DNA from: Carex sylvatica
Lineage: Eukaryota; Streptophyta; Magnoliopsida; Poales; Cyperaceae
Direction: 5' to 3'
DNA length: 64,000 nt
Assembly (NCBI GenBank): GCA_964058845.1
Contig: CAXKVR010000038.1
Coordinates: 248,001-312,000 of the forward strand
A model generated the notes under the pieces. The model was given only the letters and a program-made list of their open reading frames with translations. It was not told the origin of the DNA and did no database searches. Below, piece by piece: positions 34,718 through 47,045 of this stretch. The translations under genes and the position numbers were made by a program. Position 1 is the first letter of the stretch. Each line of letters begins with the position of its first letter.

Positions 34718-35067
34718 ACATCAATCACGAATAACAAGATTCAAACTTTATGTATTTATGTTGATTTTCAAGAATAATATTTGCAAAGCTCTGTCCCTGA
34801 CAACTGATATACACTTACTCAAAAAGTAATAATTATGTCTATTATCTTTTTCTTCTCTATTTATTTTCTATAATGCGATTCATACTTTTCACCTTGATTA
34901 ATGAGAAGCACTCTTTTTCTTTTTAAGATTGATTTGTCACAAAATATGATGTATCAAAATAAGATATTTGTTAGACATCAACTTCAACAAGTTATTACAA
35001 AATCTACTATCAACAATGGGAGAAAGAGAAATCTACCGAATCAAATTGTCAGTTGCGTTTCACGTTT
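34718..35067. other. Non-coding, nothing recognised
   Basis: No gene seen; a short open stretch around 34900-35067 has no recognisable product. Confidence 0.35.
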
Positions 35068-35076
35068 CGATGAAGA

Positions 35077-35287
35077 GATAGGAGTAGGTCCAATGCCCAT
35101 TGGACCTACTTTTAGGTTCGATGGGTTCTATCACCGTATAATCAGCATTAAGATTTATGAGCACAGAAATTGATAAAACTCACACAGAGTTTAATACAGA
35201 GTGCACGAATCTTGATGTATTTAGACGGTCACAACACCCATCGAACCAAAGTAGGTCCAATGGGCATCGAACCTACTCCGACTCCTT
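35077..35287. mobile_element. Foldback element, 211 bp
   Basis: The arms pair over about 75 bp (GGAGTAGGTCCAATGCCC, GGACCTACTTT, GGTTCGATGGG). CGATGAAGA flanks both sides (35068-35076 and 35288-35296), extendable to 11 bp. The left arm contains its own palindrome GTAGGTCCAATG-cc-CATTGGACCTAC. The 9-bp flank fits a MULE-type MITE. Confidence 0.7.
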
Positions 35288-35296
35288 CGATGAAGA

Positions 35297-35778
35297 CTTT
35301 AACTAGAGCATCGCTCTTCCTCTTGGAGTTACAATATCAATTGGCTACCAATCCCCTTCCCTAATGGCTACCAAATTTTTCACAATAAAAGGAAAGAAAA
35401 GAAAAAAATGAAAGAGCATTATTATATTATTTATTAAAGCGAGCCACTGTGAAATCATTTTTTTTTTTTTCAATTGAACAACTATAGAAGGTCAAATTTT
35501 ATTAGATAGATAAAACAATTTATTTTCGGATGGTTCAAAATGTATAAATCCCGTCATATTCTATATATCTAAAAAATAAGAAAATAAATTAAAAATGTAT
35601 AATTTGGTCTTCAAATATATAAAATTTGTCAATTGTGCATACTATTACTCTCTAATGACACAATTACATTTTTAGATAATTCTAGTGGTGCCAGATACCT
35701 TTAATTGTTCATTTTGTGTAGATATTACAACCCATAATTTAAAATTTCGTAATTAATTCCTCCAAATTTTCATGCATT

Positions 35779-35795
<17 letters not shown>
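35297..35795. other. Non-coding
   Basis: No gene. 35500-35640 holds decayed MITE core words (GGATGGTTCAAAATGTATAA, AATTTGGTCTTCAAATATAT). Confidence 0.4.
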
Positions 35796-35831
<36 letters not shown>

Positions 35832-35990
35832 TAAAGCTATGGTGCTATGGGTTGCATAGAGGACTAATATGGAGAACAAAATAAACAGTTCGGATCGACC
35901 GTTAGAATTGAAAAGTCGAATATTGAGCCGTAGCACCGTAGCTCTCTATGCAACCAATAGCACCCTAGCCTTACTCTCTCTATATATATA
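35796..35990. mobile_element. Short type A-like MITE lacking the left core
   Basis: The ends GTAAAGCTATGGTGCTATGG and CAATAGCACCCTAGCCTTAC pair, and TA/GA and TC/TA tracts flank them. Only the right-hand core (CAGTTCGGATCGACCGTTAG) remains, so the left arm has lost its inner part. Confidence 0.65.
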
Positions 35991-36104
35991 TACACCCCCT
36001 CATGACCCTTATAAAATTTAATCGACTTAAATGAACCGCAATAACTTAGTAAGAATGAATAAATGCTCTAAATTAGATCAATTTGAAAAAAAGGTTTGAA
36101 GTAG

Positions 36105-36395
36105 ATGACCTTGATGAACATGATATTCATCAATGGCAAGAATGTCAAACATCACTACAAAAAATATTCTTTGGTGAGGAAACTTACTGGTAACAGAGAG
36201 CCAGACTTAGATGGTTTTTAGAAAGTGATATGAATACCAAATTCTTTCATTTTATCTGCCTCCATATGAGAAGGAAGAAAATCTATCTTTCTTTAACTAT
36301 TGAAGGTACTCAAAACTTTTGATCAATCTCTCGTAAGAACCCATATCACAGACTACTACAAAAATCTGATCAAGTTTGTTAATGCTCCAGCTTGT
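36105..36395 (+). pseudogene. LINE (non-LTR) pol fragment
   Basis: The reading frame, with stops at a few places, gives HDIHQWQECQTSLQK, FFGEETYW, RARLRWFLESDMNTKFFHF, MRRKKIYLSLTIEGTQNF and THITDYYKNLIKF. This is the segment between endonuclease and reverse transcriptase in plant L1-type LINEs. No RT core follows; it stops beside the kinesin pseudogene. Confidence 0.7.
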
Positions 36396-36398
36396 CTG

Positions 36399-37690
36399 TT
36401 AGTTGTCCCACCCTCGCATTTGCGCTTTCCCTGCTGCCTTCCCATTAGGCAGTTTTTTGTTGGTACTAGCACTGGTAAACATTGTGGATTCCCTTGTCGT
36501 GTTTGTTCTCCTTTTGCTACTATTACCCGGTTCTCCTCTTGCTACTATTGCTGGTACACTGTTCTCTTTGTCAGGTTTCTCTCTCGATTCCTTATGCATT
36601 GTTTTGAGGTCTCTCACCTGCAACCAAGAAGAATTTTTTACTTATCACCACTTAAAATAAGTGTAAAAGCACCCAAAAAGAAAAGATTTAACCATTTCAA
36701 GTGTATGGGAACTCCTTGATCTTTGCACCCTTATATTCAGATGTTAAGTTTTCCCCCACAACAACAAAAAATTACTGCTAAGTTACTGTTTGCATTTACA
36801 TGTAAACAGATTTGTAACAGGTTTCAGCTCAAAAAATAAACTTTTATTTCAAATATATCAAGAGTGAGGATATATGGTACTATGCATAGCACAGATTGGT
36901 CCATACTACGGTTCCAGGTTCCTTGAAAAATAAATGAATGTGTTGGAGAAAAGCAACAGATTGCCTTTTTATCCAAGGAAACTCATCGTTTTACCAGTAA
37001 AATAAAAAAATTACTTCAATTATTTGTTTGAAATTTCCATTACTAGTGGAAAGAATTGAAAGGTGCAGTTGCAATTTTCATAACAAAAAGTTTCCTTCTA
37101 TCTTCTTACAAACAGATGAATCTTTTATTTCTTTTCCACCTTTTGCAATTGAACAGAACTTTTCAAGAATGGAGCTTGTTAATGAGGCCACATTGGCAAA
37201 AAAAAAAACATTATAATTTGAAAACTTACCTTTTGTTGAAGAAGTGTATTCTCCGTGGTCTGACCCTGATGTTGCCTCAATTTGGTCTCCAAATCTTTCA
37301 CCTAAAATATAAATAGGGGTTATATTTGAAGTGATCAGACGTAACACTTCAATCTGAAAACCAAGAAAGATTAAGAATTCTGTTTATTACCTTTCGATCC
37401 TTCTCCTTCAATTTTTCTGAGAACTGGCGATTTTGCTTCTCTGAAGCTTGGAAGTCAGTCTTCTGGATTTTCATCTTCCATAAAATAATAAAAAGTATAA
37501 ACACGGTCTTATGCTCCACATCAGGATCGAGATTTCACATTACAAAAATAATAAAATAAACATCCATTATACCTTTTCTTGAAGGCTCTTATTGCTCCCT
37601 TTGAATTTATTTTCCAAGTTGTGGCAATTCTCTTCTAACTTGCGAATATTCTCATCCTTCTGCTTCATTTTCTCTGAGAACTGGCCATTC
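36399..37690 (-). pseudogene. Kinesin-14-like gene, 3' coiled-coil exons
   Basis: Minus-strand exons with good borders: 37690-37573 (DKQNGQFSEKMKQKDENIRK, LEENCHNLENKFK), about 37475-37390 (FQASEKQNRQFSEKLKEKDR), 37306-37232 (VKDLETKLRQHQGQTTENTL), and a last exon about 36617-36399 (VRDLKTMHKESREKPDKENS to GKAQMRGWDN). The charged coiled coil with KEKD and KVKDLE words, followed by a DKEN-containing basic tail, resembles the tail behind the motor in plant kinesin-14 proteins. The motor is absent, so this is a 3' fragment. Family call is from memory of the pattern and is moderate. Confidence 0.5.
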
Positions 37691-37961
37691 TGCTTGTCTA
37701 TAAGATGTTTCTTCTTATTGTGTATGATGAAGGAGGAGCAACTGTATTTTTATTATTTGTAAATCTAGTCGTCACGTTTTTTTTCTACACTATTTTTTTG
37801 TTTGTTATGTAAAACATAAAACATAAAATATAAAAACTAAGACATAATAAAACATGAAATATAATAAAACATAAAACATAATAAAATAAAACATAATAAA
37901 ATAACACAAAATAAAATATGAAATATAATACAATAAAATATGAAATAGATAAAAGATAAGA

Positions 37962-39605
37962 TCAACGGCCGGGAATATGACCGGGATAATCTGCATGCGA
38001 GAAGCGCTGTCTCCGATGGCGCTGCCTGTGACCCCTGCCTAGCGGTTCTTCTTCTTGGTTACCCTCAGATGGATGTGGAGTCTCATCAAGTGAATGAGAT
38101 GTGGATGCCCCTGCGTCACCACCAGGTGGATGAGATGTCGATGCCCCTGCATTTTATGTTGCATTACTTTTTTATTATGACACCCTAAGTTAGAAAAAAA
38201 AAGTGAAGGTGACCTGCGTCACCAGTACCGACAGATGGACCTCCTAGAAGCCAGGTAGTCATCTGAAACTCATGCTCACGCTGCAAAGTATCCATAGATA
38301 GTCGTTGTGCATACTCCACATCCTCTTGATTCTGCGTTTCCAAAAAATCATCAAAGGTGCGTGTGCCAAATCCCTGCTCCTGATATTCTGCCCAAGACGG
38401 ATTGTGTCCACCTTAATCCTGATTGACATGCAACCGCATACACATTTTTAATTCCTAAAAAAATATATGTAATTCATACAAAATACTTCTTCTGAACGAA
38501 GTACATACCTGTCCGAGATCAAGGCCGTAACTCGGTCCATGCGGCTGAAAAAGGCTTTCCGGATGCCAAGCTTGCGTCCCCTGATCCTGAGATACCTATA
38601 ATTGAAGGTTAGTTTCATAAGTTGTGGTTTACAAATAAATTTTTTTAAGCCATACTATAAAATTACCTGTCCGGGGTCTGCGGCTGGATACGGTGGATTT
38701 ACCGGTGCAAATGCTTCCTAATGGATGTATTTTCTCCATTCGGTGCCGTCGTATAACCAATCCTTAAAAGGATCTGGGCCTTCGAATCTAGGCGGATCAG
38801 GATATGGATACACCCCAATAGGAGTAGGCTCGTCTGATGGAACTGCTTCCCAGTTTTGCGGAACCTCCGCTTCATCCATCAATTGTCGCGCACGTAGACC
38901 GTAACCTGTATCATAGCAGAGACGCCAGCCTGTCCTCATTAGTTTTTTCCCAACCTTACGCCACCCCTTGGTGAAGAACATCTTGACACCGTGCGCCAAC
39001 TCTCCAATCCCAGTCAACGCCTGTACACAAACAGTTTCAATTTTAGCAATTATGAGTTATAAATAACTGAACCAACGAGAATAACAAGTAAAAATATTTA
39101 CAGTTCGAGTGATAAGTGGTCCGTGGGGAATGTGTCCACTTGGCCCATGCTCTACTCTGAGGAGCTGCATCGTACGATCCATTCCTTCCACGTGCTGGTT
39201 AAATAGATAAACAGATGCCATACATCTCTTCTGGTACTACTTGCGATAACGTGGAAGGTCATTTTGGTCAAACAAGTGACCTTCTCTAATTACTTGCGCC
39301 TCATATGCAGTAGCCAACTGAACATATGTCACGTGTTTTGTGGCCCAGGACTCGTTCTTCTTTGAGCCCAACATTAACCTGTTCATAATTTTATAGCAAC
39401 TTAATACCCAAAATTAACTAACATAAATAAGAAAAATAACAGTGAGTAAACCTTATTTGTACAACTCAACGTGCGTGTGCCTATTCAGTGGATCTGGCAC
39501 CGGAATCTCTTGAAACAATCCGAATTTCCGCATGCAGCGATCCGGATAAGTATGCTCAACGATCCAATAAAATATCAATGGATCGCGATACAAGTAGTAG
39601 GGCTG
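37962..39605 (-). pseudogene. PMD gene, C-terminal exons
   Basis: Third PMD copy, 3' half only. Minus-strand exons: about 39600-39430 (YLYRDPLIFYWIVEHTYPDR then the FGLFQEIPVPDPLNRHT segment), 39365-39105 (QLLRVEHGPSGHIPHGPLIT), 39020-38719 (LTGIGELAHGVKMFF), about 38710-38665 (FAPVNPPYPAADPGQ), 38597-38511 (HPESLFQPHGPSYGLDLGQ), 38405-38218 (NPSWAEYQEQGFGTRTFDDF), and 38150-37962 ending PLGRGHRQRHRRQRFSH and PGHIPGR. The YWIVEHTYPDR block matches the copies at 24.2 and 54.4 kb. The N-terminal half is missing, replaced by repeats above 39.6 kb. It is probably part of the same element as the mudrA fragment at 40.5 kb. Confidence 0.75.
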
Positions 39606-39754
39606 ATAAATTTAGTAAAAAGACCAAAACATAAATATTTGAGAATATTAAATATCAGGATGGATAGTTCAAATTTATTGAATTAGACGATCGTTCAAGT
39701 TATCCATCAACTCTTTTGTGTGCTTATTAATTCGACACAAATTTAATTCTTATC

Positions 39755-39925
39755 AAGGTCCTAAATAGCGATTATAGCGCTATAGCTTTTAAGGTTCGAA
39801 AAAACTATAGCGCAATCATAGCTAGTTATTTAAAATCATTATAAAAGAAAAACAGTTAATAGCGTTATAATTTTTGAGGTCCGAAAAAGCTATAGCGCAG
39901 CTATTGCATAGCTAGAGTATCTATT
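39755..39925. repeat. Dispersed repeat G, short copy
   Basis: CTAAATAGCGATTATAGCGC begins it, and the words TATAGCGC / GCGCTATA recur, with GGTCCGAAAAAGCTATAGCG. A reverse-oriented copy is at about 41,910-42,065. Confidence 0.6.
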
Positions 39926-39949
39926 GTTTAATTGAAATTTGAAGGGAAG

Positions 39950-40240
39950 TGGTGACTAGTGAGTAAATTGGGCATTGGCTACTCTCAGGAATGTCAATCT
40001 GCAAAGGAGTTTGGGACCGACGGGAGGGCCGATTACTAGACCGTCGACCCTCCTAAACTGGGCCATAACTACTCTCAAGTATGTCAATCTGAAAAGGGTG
40101 TTGGGACACTGGACTTGAGAAGGTTGACGTATTACCCCGAGTAGTACTCCTGATTAACCTCGCAAGGGGGTTGAGACGCTGGACTCGGGTAATCTCCACA
40201 AAGAGTTCAATTACCTTGTATCCACCCCGAGGAAAACTAA
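39950..40240. repeat. Unclassified repeat with internal duplications
   Basis: CTACTCTCAGGAATGTCAATCTG and CTACTCTCAAGTATGTCAATCTG-like words are followed by GTTGGGACACTGGACT and GTTGAGACGCTGGACTCG. No coding sense. It separates the PMD exons from the mudrA start. Confidence 0.45.
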
Positions 40241-40244
40241 TGGC

Positions 40245-40830
40245 CTAATTGTACAGTACCTGCCAAACTCCATCATTATGAACAGAAAATAGTTGAAACC
40301 AAGTTTCTCCTGAACCAGTGGGCATGCTAATTTTGGCCTGAATATCAATGTTGTATCGATCATGATTAAATCCCAGGTTCTGAGAAATAATTGATTTCAG
40401 AACCAACAAATCAGTACCCGGTATTACCGGTATCACAAAAACAGGCCCAATACTGTAATAAATACCATTAGGGCTTGTTAGAACCTCACCACCAGTGTAA
40501 ACAGATACCATAAAAGCCATTTTGGTCTGAGTATATTAAGAAACCTGAAATTACAAATTAACTAAATTAATTAAAAATACTGAAAAAAAAATTGAAAAAG
40601 AGAAAAAAAGAAACTTACAGCTGAGAAGAAGAAGAAACCAAAATGAGCTGGGAGGAAGGAGAACTGAGCGGGAGGGTTTTAGAGCAAAATGGGATTGGAC
40701 CACATCGCCTAGAAGCGGCCACGGTGGCCACATCACCTAGATGCGCCCCATAATTTGTGGCCGCATCCCATAAATGCGGCCCGCTGAATAGTAGCCGCAT
40801 CTGAGGAATGCGGACATGATATGTAAAAAA
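40245..40830 (-). pseudogene. mudrA: mudrA N-terminus with MULE end and 5' leader
   Basis: The minus-strand frame from 40520 gives MAFMVSVYTGGEVLTSPNG, then YYSIGPVFVIPVI, LVLKSIISQNLG and YNIDIQAKISM, the mudrA N-terminal module. Upstream a non-coding first exon with donor AGCTGTAAGTTTC (near 40620) leads back into a GC-rich end (40680-40830) with GCCGCATC and ATGCGGCC palindromic words, most likely the right inverted repeat of a MULE. No matching left end was found near 37.7 kb, so the element is truncated. Its DDE domain is missing. Confidence 0.65.
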
Positions 40831-43733
40831 AAATTCAAAAATAGTAATTGTTTGATTTATTATTTTTTTGATTATGATATATTTAAAAATTTCGGCTCGA
40901 CTAGTCCACTAGCCTATTTGATCGATTTTTTTTTTCTTTGAAGGATAATATTTTCTGAGATTCTTCAAAAATCTTATAAATAAGTAATCAAGAAACATAA
41001 AATTGAGAATAACTAATCTTTACTCCAGTGCCGACGTAGAAGATCCTATTTTTAAAATCTGAATAGATATTTTTAATGCCATTAAATAAAATTAAAAGAT
41101 AATTTATCATCTTTCTATTCAAAAATAAATAAATAATTGTGTCGTTCAGAGTATACACTATACAATGTCCATCAAATTTAATCTATCTATTTTGTCTGAC
41201 CCAACTAATTTGAATCGGTTATTTTAAACAACCAATCCAAATTAACTCATATTAGGATCGGTTGTTTATAATATAACCGAGCCAAATTAATGATTATTAG
41301 GATCGGTTATTTTATACAACTGATTCTAATCGTTGTGATATGATCACGACACGAGTTATTGTTCACTTGATCACGACATATATAGCACGGCACAAGATCA
41401 AAGTCACAGCGTGTTTATATTTCTGCTTTAATATAAACTTGTTCAGGCAAGGAGCCAATATGACGATATGATGATCTCAACTATTAAATATATATGTTTT
41501 GTTATTTTGGTTTTAATGTGTCAGTAATAGTATTGGTGAGTATTGTGAAATTAAGATGTTGTATATTTTTTTCGTACCATTAAAATATGATTGTTAGAAA
41601 ATAAAAATGGTATTTTCTATGTGTGAGCGACTGAGTGCGGATGTTAATTTAAGTAAAACAAGGGTCTACTAAATTTTGATTTTATACAACACACTAACTA
41701 TAAAATCAAAGTAGACTATATGTATGATTTGTGTGTTGTATGAATTAGTCAGAACGCTCAGTTAAATCTTTACCAGCAAAAAGACACTCAGAAAGTAATT
41801 TGGATCCAATGTTAGTAATGATTATTTTTGGGGTCAATTTATATATTTTATTTTTCTAAAATATATATAATAACAATTTTGATTATTATTTGTGATTAGT
41901 CATAAACATGGTTCTAAATAACTAATTATATAGCTGCACTATTGCTTTTTCGGACCTCAAAAGCAATAATGGTATTAACTGCTTTTCTTTTATAATAATT
42001 CTAAATAGCTAGTTTTTTTGCGGATCTTAAAAGCTATAATACTATATATAATCGCTTTTTAGAACCTTGATCATAAATATGATTTATGACAAGATAAGAA
42101 GTAACTAATTCGGTGTTAATTAAGAAATCAATTACATTTGACATCAAATTAGTTAATTTAAAATGCGGAATTGATGCAATGTATTGGCAAAAGCCTGAAA
42201 TTGCTGCGATAAGTAGCATGGCTGCTGCTTCATGGGAGTTGGGATTTCAACATAAAACAAATTTTCGGAAAATAATCTGCTCCTTTTCGTCATCCGAACA
42301 GTTTAAAATCTATCACACGGTTTCTCTTTTATATCAATCTAATCTATTGAACGGTAGATGGATTTTGAGCGGTTAGGATGAAGAAATTGAGAATTTTCTT
42401 CCTCCAAATTTGAAGTACACTGATTGCAACACTATGCAAAATGCATATATGAAATTAGTAATTGGAAATAATATACGAAATAATTTGAGCAAAATATATG
42501 TTCAAAAAATATACGAAATATTCCAAGACCGTGGGAAATTGTTTTCTGAATAAATTCACAGATGGTTAAATTAAGTTGTGACCAATATGATTAAGTAAAT
42601 TACGGATCTCGAAAATCATAATTTAATATGAATCTTTAAAGATTATTCGTGGAAAACCGGAAACGTACGTATGCGTAGAAAAACAAAAATCATAATTTTA
42701 TGCAACAAAAAAATTTATAATCCGTGCGAGACTGGATCTGCGAACTGATTTGAGATCCATGTGCGAATCCAGTTTGTGAGGGTGGTAAAAATAATAGTCT
42801 GACTAATTGGGTGGTAATCATTTAATTTCGATTTATTAGTGCAGTAACTAAAAAGATTTCGGTTTCATTCATTTCATTCATTGCTAATTTATTATTCTAC
42901 TATATATGTCACGTAGAATAATACATTGCAAACTTAATGTGCGTAATAAATAACAATGCAAACTTTGTGGTTGATTTCAATGTTACTCTTTTATAGTTTA
43001 ATTATATTATAAGTATTATTTATAATTTTTGAATGGTCCATAATTTTGTAAAAATATGATTTTGTATCTATTTAAAATTAGTACAATTTATTTTTTAAAT
43101 ATAAAATTTGATCTCAAAGCACATTTTAATACAAAAATTATATTAAGCAGTTTAATTTGAATGAATTGTTTGAACTTTAACTCTTTTATTTTGTAATTAA
43201 CTTTTCCTGCAATGTGCCTACGGTCCTTCAAAGCAAAAAAAAAAAAAAATTTCCTGCAATAGAACGGACTTTTCAAGCCTCTTTTTGAAAAAAAAAGTTG
43301 TTTGATCTTTAAAAACATAGATAATGAGACAAGACACAAATGAGATACAAAAAACTCGAGGCATTTGAATCCTTATCTTGATATAATTAATTAATAAGTA
43401 TGTGACAAAAATGATCACTTCACAATTTTTAAAACTGTAGTTATGTAAATTAATACTCTGACTTAATTCAACTTGATATTTAAATGGTCTTATCACCACA
43501 AATAACAAAAACTCAATCCTTGATCTCTTCTTAGGTGCACCATGAACATAGGTGTTTACTCGATAAATATCATAATTTCTACGGACTTTGACTAGACGGG
43601 AACTACATACGAATACCTGGACCAGGTTCATAATAAGAATTTTGCTGGGTTGCATCGAGAATGTAAGTGGAATAATTACTAACATCTCTCTTCTCATGGG
43701 AATTCGCATCTGAAACCCTATTTCGAATAGAAA
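40831..43733. other. Non-coding, repeat-rich
   Basis: 41,180-41,340 repeats GGATCGGTTGTTT-like words (CGGTTATTTTA, ACAACTGATTC). 41,910-42,065 is a reverse copy of repeat G. 43,020-43,190 holds decayed MITE core words. A minus frame at 43,218-43,709 has no product I recognise. No gene called. Confidence 0.4.
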
Positions 43734-43742
43734 CCGAATTAC

Positions 43743-45015
43743 GAAATTTTTTCACAAACTATAATTAATAAATGAAAAATTAGGAAATCAATATGATTGT
43801 TTTTTTTTTTTTAAACTACAAGGACTGGACGGTCCGTTCGGTCTCCAATTCTTTTTATCTCCAGACTGGACGGACCGTTCGGTCTCCTCTTTTTTTTCGT
43901 TTTTTTCATTTTTTTTGTTTATCACGAAAGTTGCCACAGAAGATCCGTCAAATTTTTTTTTTCTCCAGACCATTCGGTCTCAAGGTTTTTTTTTTGTAAT
44001 TTAAAAAAAAAATTAAAATTGTTTTTTTCGATCTGCGAGCACAGAAGATCTCTTCTTGCGTTTTTTTCGCTCGGTCTCCCTGTTTATTTAATTTTTTTAA
44101 CCCGACCCCTCTTCTCTCTTTTCTGAGTCGCAGTTCTCTATTTTTTTTTCTTCCTTTATTCTTCCTCTTACTTTCTTCCTCATTCAATTTTTTTTTGACT
44201 GAAGAAATAATTTCAATGTAAAGATAAAGTAAAATTTTTAATTTTTTTAAAGAAATAATTATTAGTAGTTTGACTGAACAAGTGTTATTATTGGCCCGAC
44301 AATTTTAATTGGAGATCGAATTAGGAATTCGGTCTCCATGTTTTTTTTTTTTAATATAAATATCCATCTTCCTCCTTCCTCCAACAGACGATTGATTTCT
44401 TCTTCTCAAAAATAAAAGAATTAATACATACCTAACGAAACTTGGGGATCTGAAGCTCTTCTTATTCTCCTTTTAAAATTATACAAACCTATGTAATTAT
44501 AATATAAATTACATAAGTTTTGAGAGTTCAAAAAAAAAATTGAATGAGTAGGAAAGTAAGAGAAAGAATGAAGGAAGAAAAAAAATGGAGCAGTGTGATG
44601 CAGAAAAGGGAGAAGAGGAGTCGGGTTAAAAAAATTAAATAAACAGGGAGACCGAGTGAAAAAAAAGCAGGAAGGAATATTCTGTAGCCGCAGATGGAAA
44701 AAAAAAAAAAAAATATATATATATAAAATTAAAAATATAAAATTAAAAAAAAAAAAACTTGAGACCGGATAGTCTGTCCAGTCTGAGGAATTTTTTTTGT
44801 CGGATCTTCTGTGACAGCTTTCGTGAAAAACAAAAAAAATGAAAAAAATGAAAAAAACAAAAAAAAGTGGAGACCGAACGGTCCGTCTAGTCTGGAGAAA
44901 AAAAAAATTGGAGACTGGACGGACCGTCCAGTCCTTATGATTTTTTAAAAAAAAACAACAATCATATTGGTTTCCTAATTTTTCATTTATTAATTATGGT
45001 TTGTAAAAAAAATTC
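43743..45015. mobile_element. Mutator-like element, 1.27 kb, non-autonomous
   Basis: Perfect 9-bp duplication CCGAATTAC (43734-43742 and 45016-45024). The inverted ends start GAAATTTTTTCACAAAC and GAATTTTTTTTACAAAC, share AATTAATAAATGAAAAATTA, and can be traced inward for about 460 bp on each side. The arms repeat words such as GACTGGACGGTCCGTTCGG and GGACGGACCGTCC. The short middle has no coding capacity. Confidence 0.88.
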
Positions 45016-45024
45016 CCGAATTAC

Positions 45025-46650
45025 ATTGAATTTTTTTTTTTTTTTGATGAAATTACATTGAATTTGATTCCGCCGCTGTTGCAATTTATCCATCATTTTT
45101 CTCATTTTCTCTTTTCTTACTTTCTCTCTTTACTCTTTCTCTCTCTAGGATAGCAACAGATCTGTACTAAATTTTATATAAACTAAAAATTTATTTGAGA
45201 TATCTCGGAGGAGATGTGCAATATGATGGATGGTTGTGCAATAATGGCTTATTTGGATTCTTGAATTTATTTATTATTCATTATATTTCTAAAAATAATA
45301 GATCAGTCCATTAGATTCTGGGAAATTAATTCATTATGCATGATCGTTTTTTTGTTACTAAATTGAAACTCAACTTTTATATAACACGTCGGTAGAGTTA
45401 ATATTAAATTATTCAAGATGATTATTTAGAATAGAACTATAGATCGGGGGCTCATAAGTTAATCCGAAATTTTTTTAGTTAGCACCCAGAAAATTAATAT
45501 TAAATGAATACCATCCAACTCACTTTTCTTTCATTCATACCACCCACACGGACCCAATCCGCGTACCAAATTGGACTAGTGCGCGGACTGAGAAAGTGCA
45601 CCGCTTGGTGTGTGGACTGGGAGGTGCACCGAAATTGATTTTTTATTATTTATTTTTGGTGCGAACCCTCAGTAAGCACGCCATTTTATTTTTATTTTGG
45701 TTCTGTAAGTTCTATTCTGAATTGTTTGATATTTTTAGACTAATTTTTTCTGTTATGCGTATAATTTGTAGTATAAAATGTTGATCGAATTGTGCATATA
45801 ATATATAGTAATTTGCGCACCAACTTACTTAGTACAAAACGCTGCTTAGATTGTACATATAATTTGTTGTAGTAATTTTTAATTCAAATTTAGTTCGAAA
45901 TTTTATTTGTTAAACAAGTGTGTTTTATTTGTAGGGACTGAAATGGTAAATTTAGAGTAAACATAAGGACCTTTGTAGTAAATTTAGAGTAAACATAAGG
46001 ATCTTTGGAGTATGATAAGATTGTTTAGGGGCTGAAATGGAGAATTCACCCTCACCACAATAAAACCCCCACCTCCGTTTAGAGGTGCTAAATTTACTCG
46101 ATTACCCGGATTTGATCTGAAACTGAACTAGATCCAAACTGGAACTGATCTGGATCCGATTAATTTGGATAAGATATGGTTTAGAAAATATAACCGGTTA
46201 AATTACAGGTACGGTTACAAAATGAATAATTTAATATCCAATCCGGATCCGAACCGGAACCAATATTGCAATGAGTAGGATATGAGTTTATTTAATTATC
46301 TGATCCCCATAACTGAACCCGACCTAATACCCGTATAAATACCAGATAAAATGATAATACCATTACTTTTGTAATTATTTAATATAAATATATATTAATA
46401 ACTATGAAAAAACAATGTATTCTTTAATTTTTTAAATGAAATTTGTTGTCCTTTTTGCACAAATCATTAAAATCAAATGTCACGTTCATCTTTTGTCTAT
46501 AAATTTTGAAAGTTAATTAATTCCTTTCTTGATCTCTTTGTCTACCATATATCTGCCTTTCTACAGATATCATTGAAATTTATTGCCCTTTTCGCTGATT
46601 GAAATAAATTGATATTAATATTCTATACATGAATTTTTGGAACCATATAA
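45025..46650. other. Non-coding
   Basis: 45,540-45,630 has CG words (CACACGGACCC, GTGCGCGGACTG, GTGTGTGGACTG). 46,090-46,330 repeats GGATCCGA-like words. No gene recognised. Confidence 0.4.
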
Positions 46651-46654
46651 TGAA

Positions 46655-47045
46655 GAGTTTGGCTAATATAACATTAGTGTCATTTCAGCCTATATAACAT
46701 CAACTCCAAAACCTATCGAATCGACTTCAAACAGTAAAAATTCAAACCGTTCAAACCGATCTACTTCATTAGTTGTGTTTACATCAAAATTTATAATTTT
46801 TCGAATTTATTTAGTATCAAGTCAAGCAGTCAAATGTGTGAGTTTTTAAGTTAATTTTAATACATTTATTTTTTAAATATTTTTTAAGTTGATTTGATAC
46901 TAAAATAACTCGAAAATATAAGAAAATTGTATCTAAACGCATCACTCATAAAGTAAATCGGTTTGAACGGTTTGAATTAGTCATTTAAAGTCTATTAAAT
47001 TGATGTTGAAGTTAGTGTCATATGACACCGATGTTATACTAGTCG
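46655..47045. mobile_element. Foldback MITE
   Basis: Left arm GGCTAATATAACATTAGTGT faces the right arm ACACCGATGTTATACTAGTC. Inside, AAACCGTTCAAACCGATCTA faces TCGGTTTGAACGGTTTGAA. The centre is AT-rich. It shows the same inverted-repeat design but different sequence from types A-D. Confidence 0.68.

Noticed and set aside
41180..41340. CACTA subterminal repeats (CGGTTATTTTA words)
   Set aside because: No CACTA end and no 3-bp duplication could be found.
43218..43709. 163-codon minus frame
   Set aside because: No recognisable family and low-complexity Phe/Lys ends; it could be chance in AT-rich sequence.
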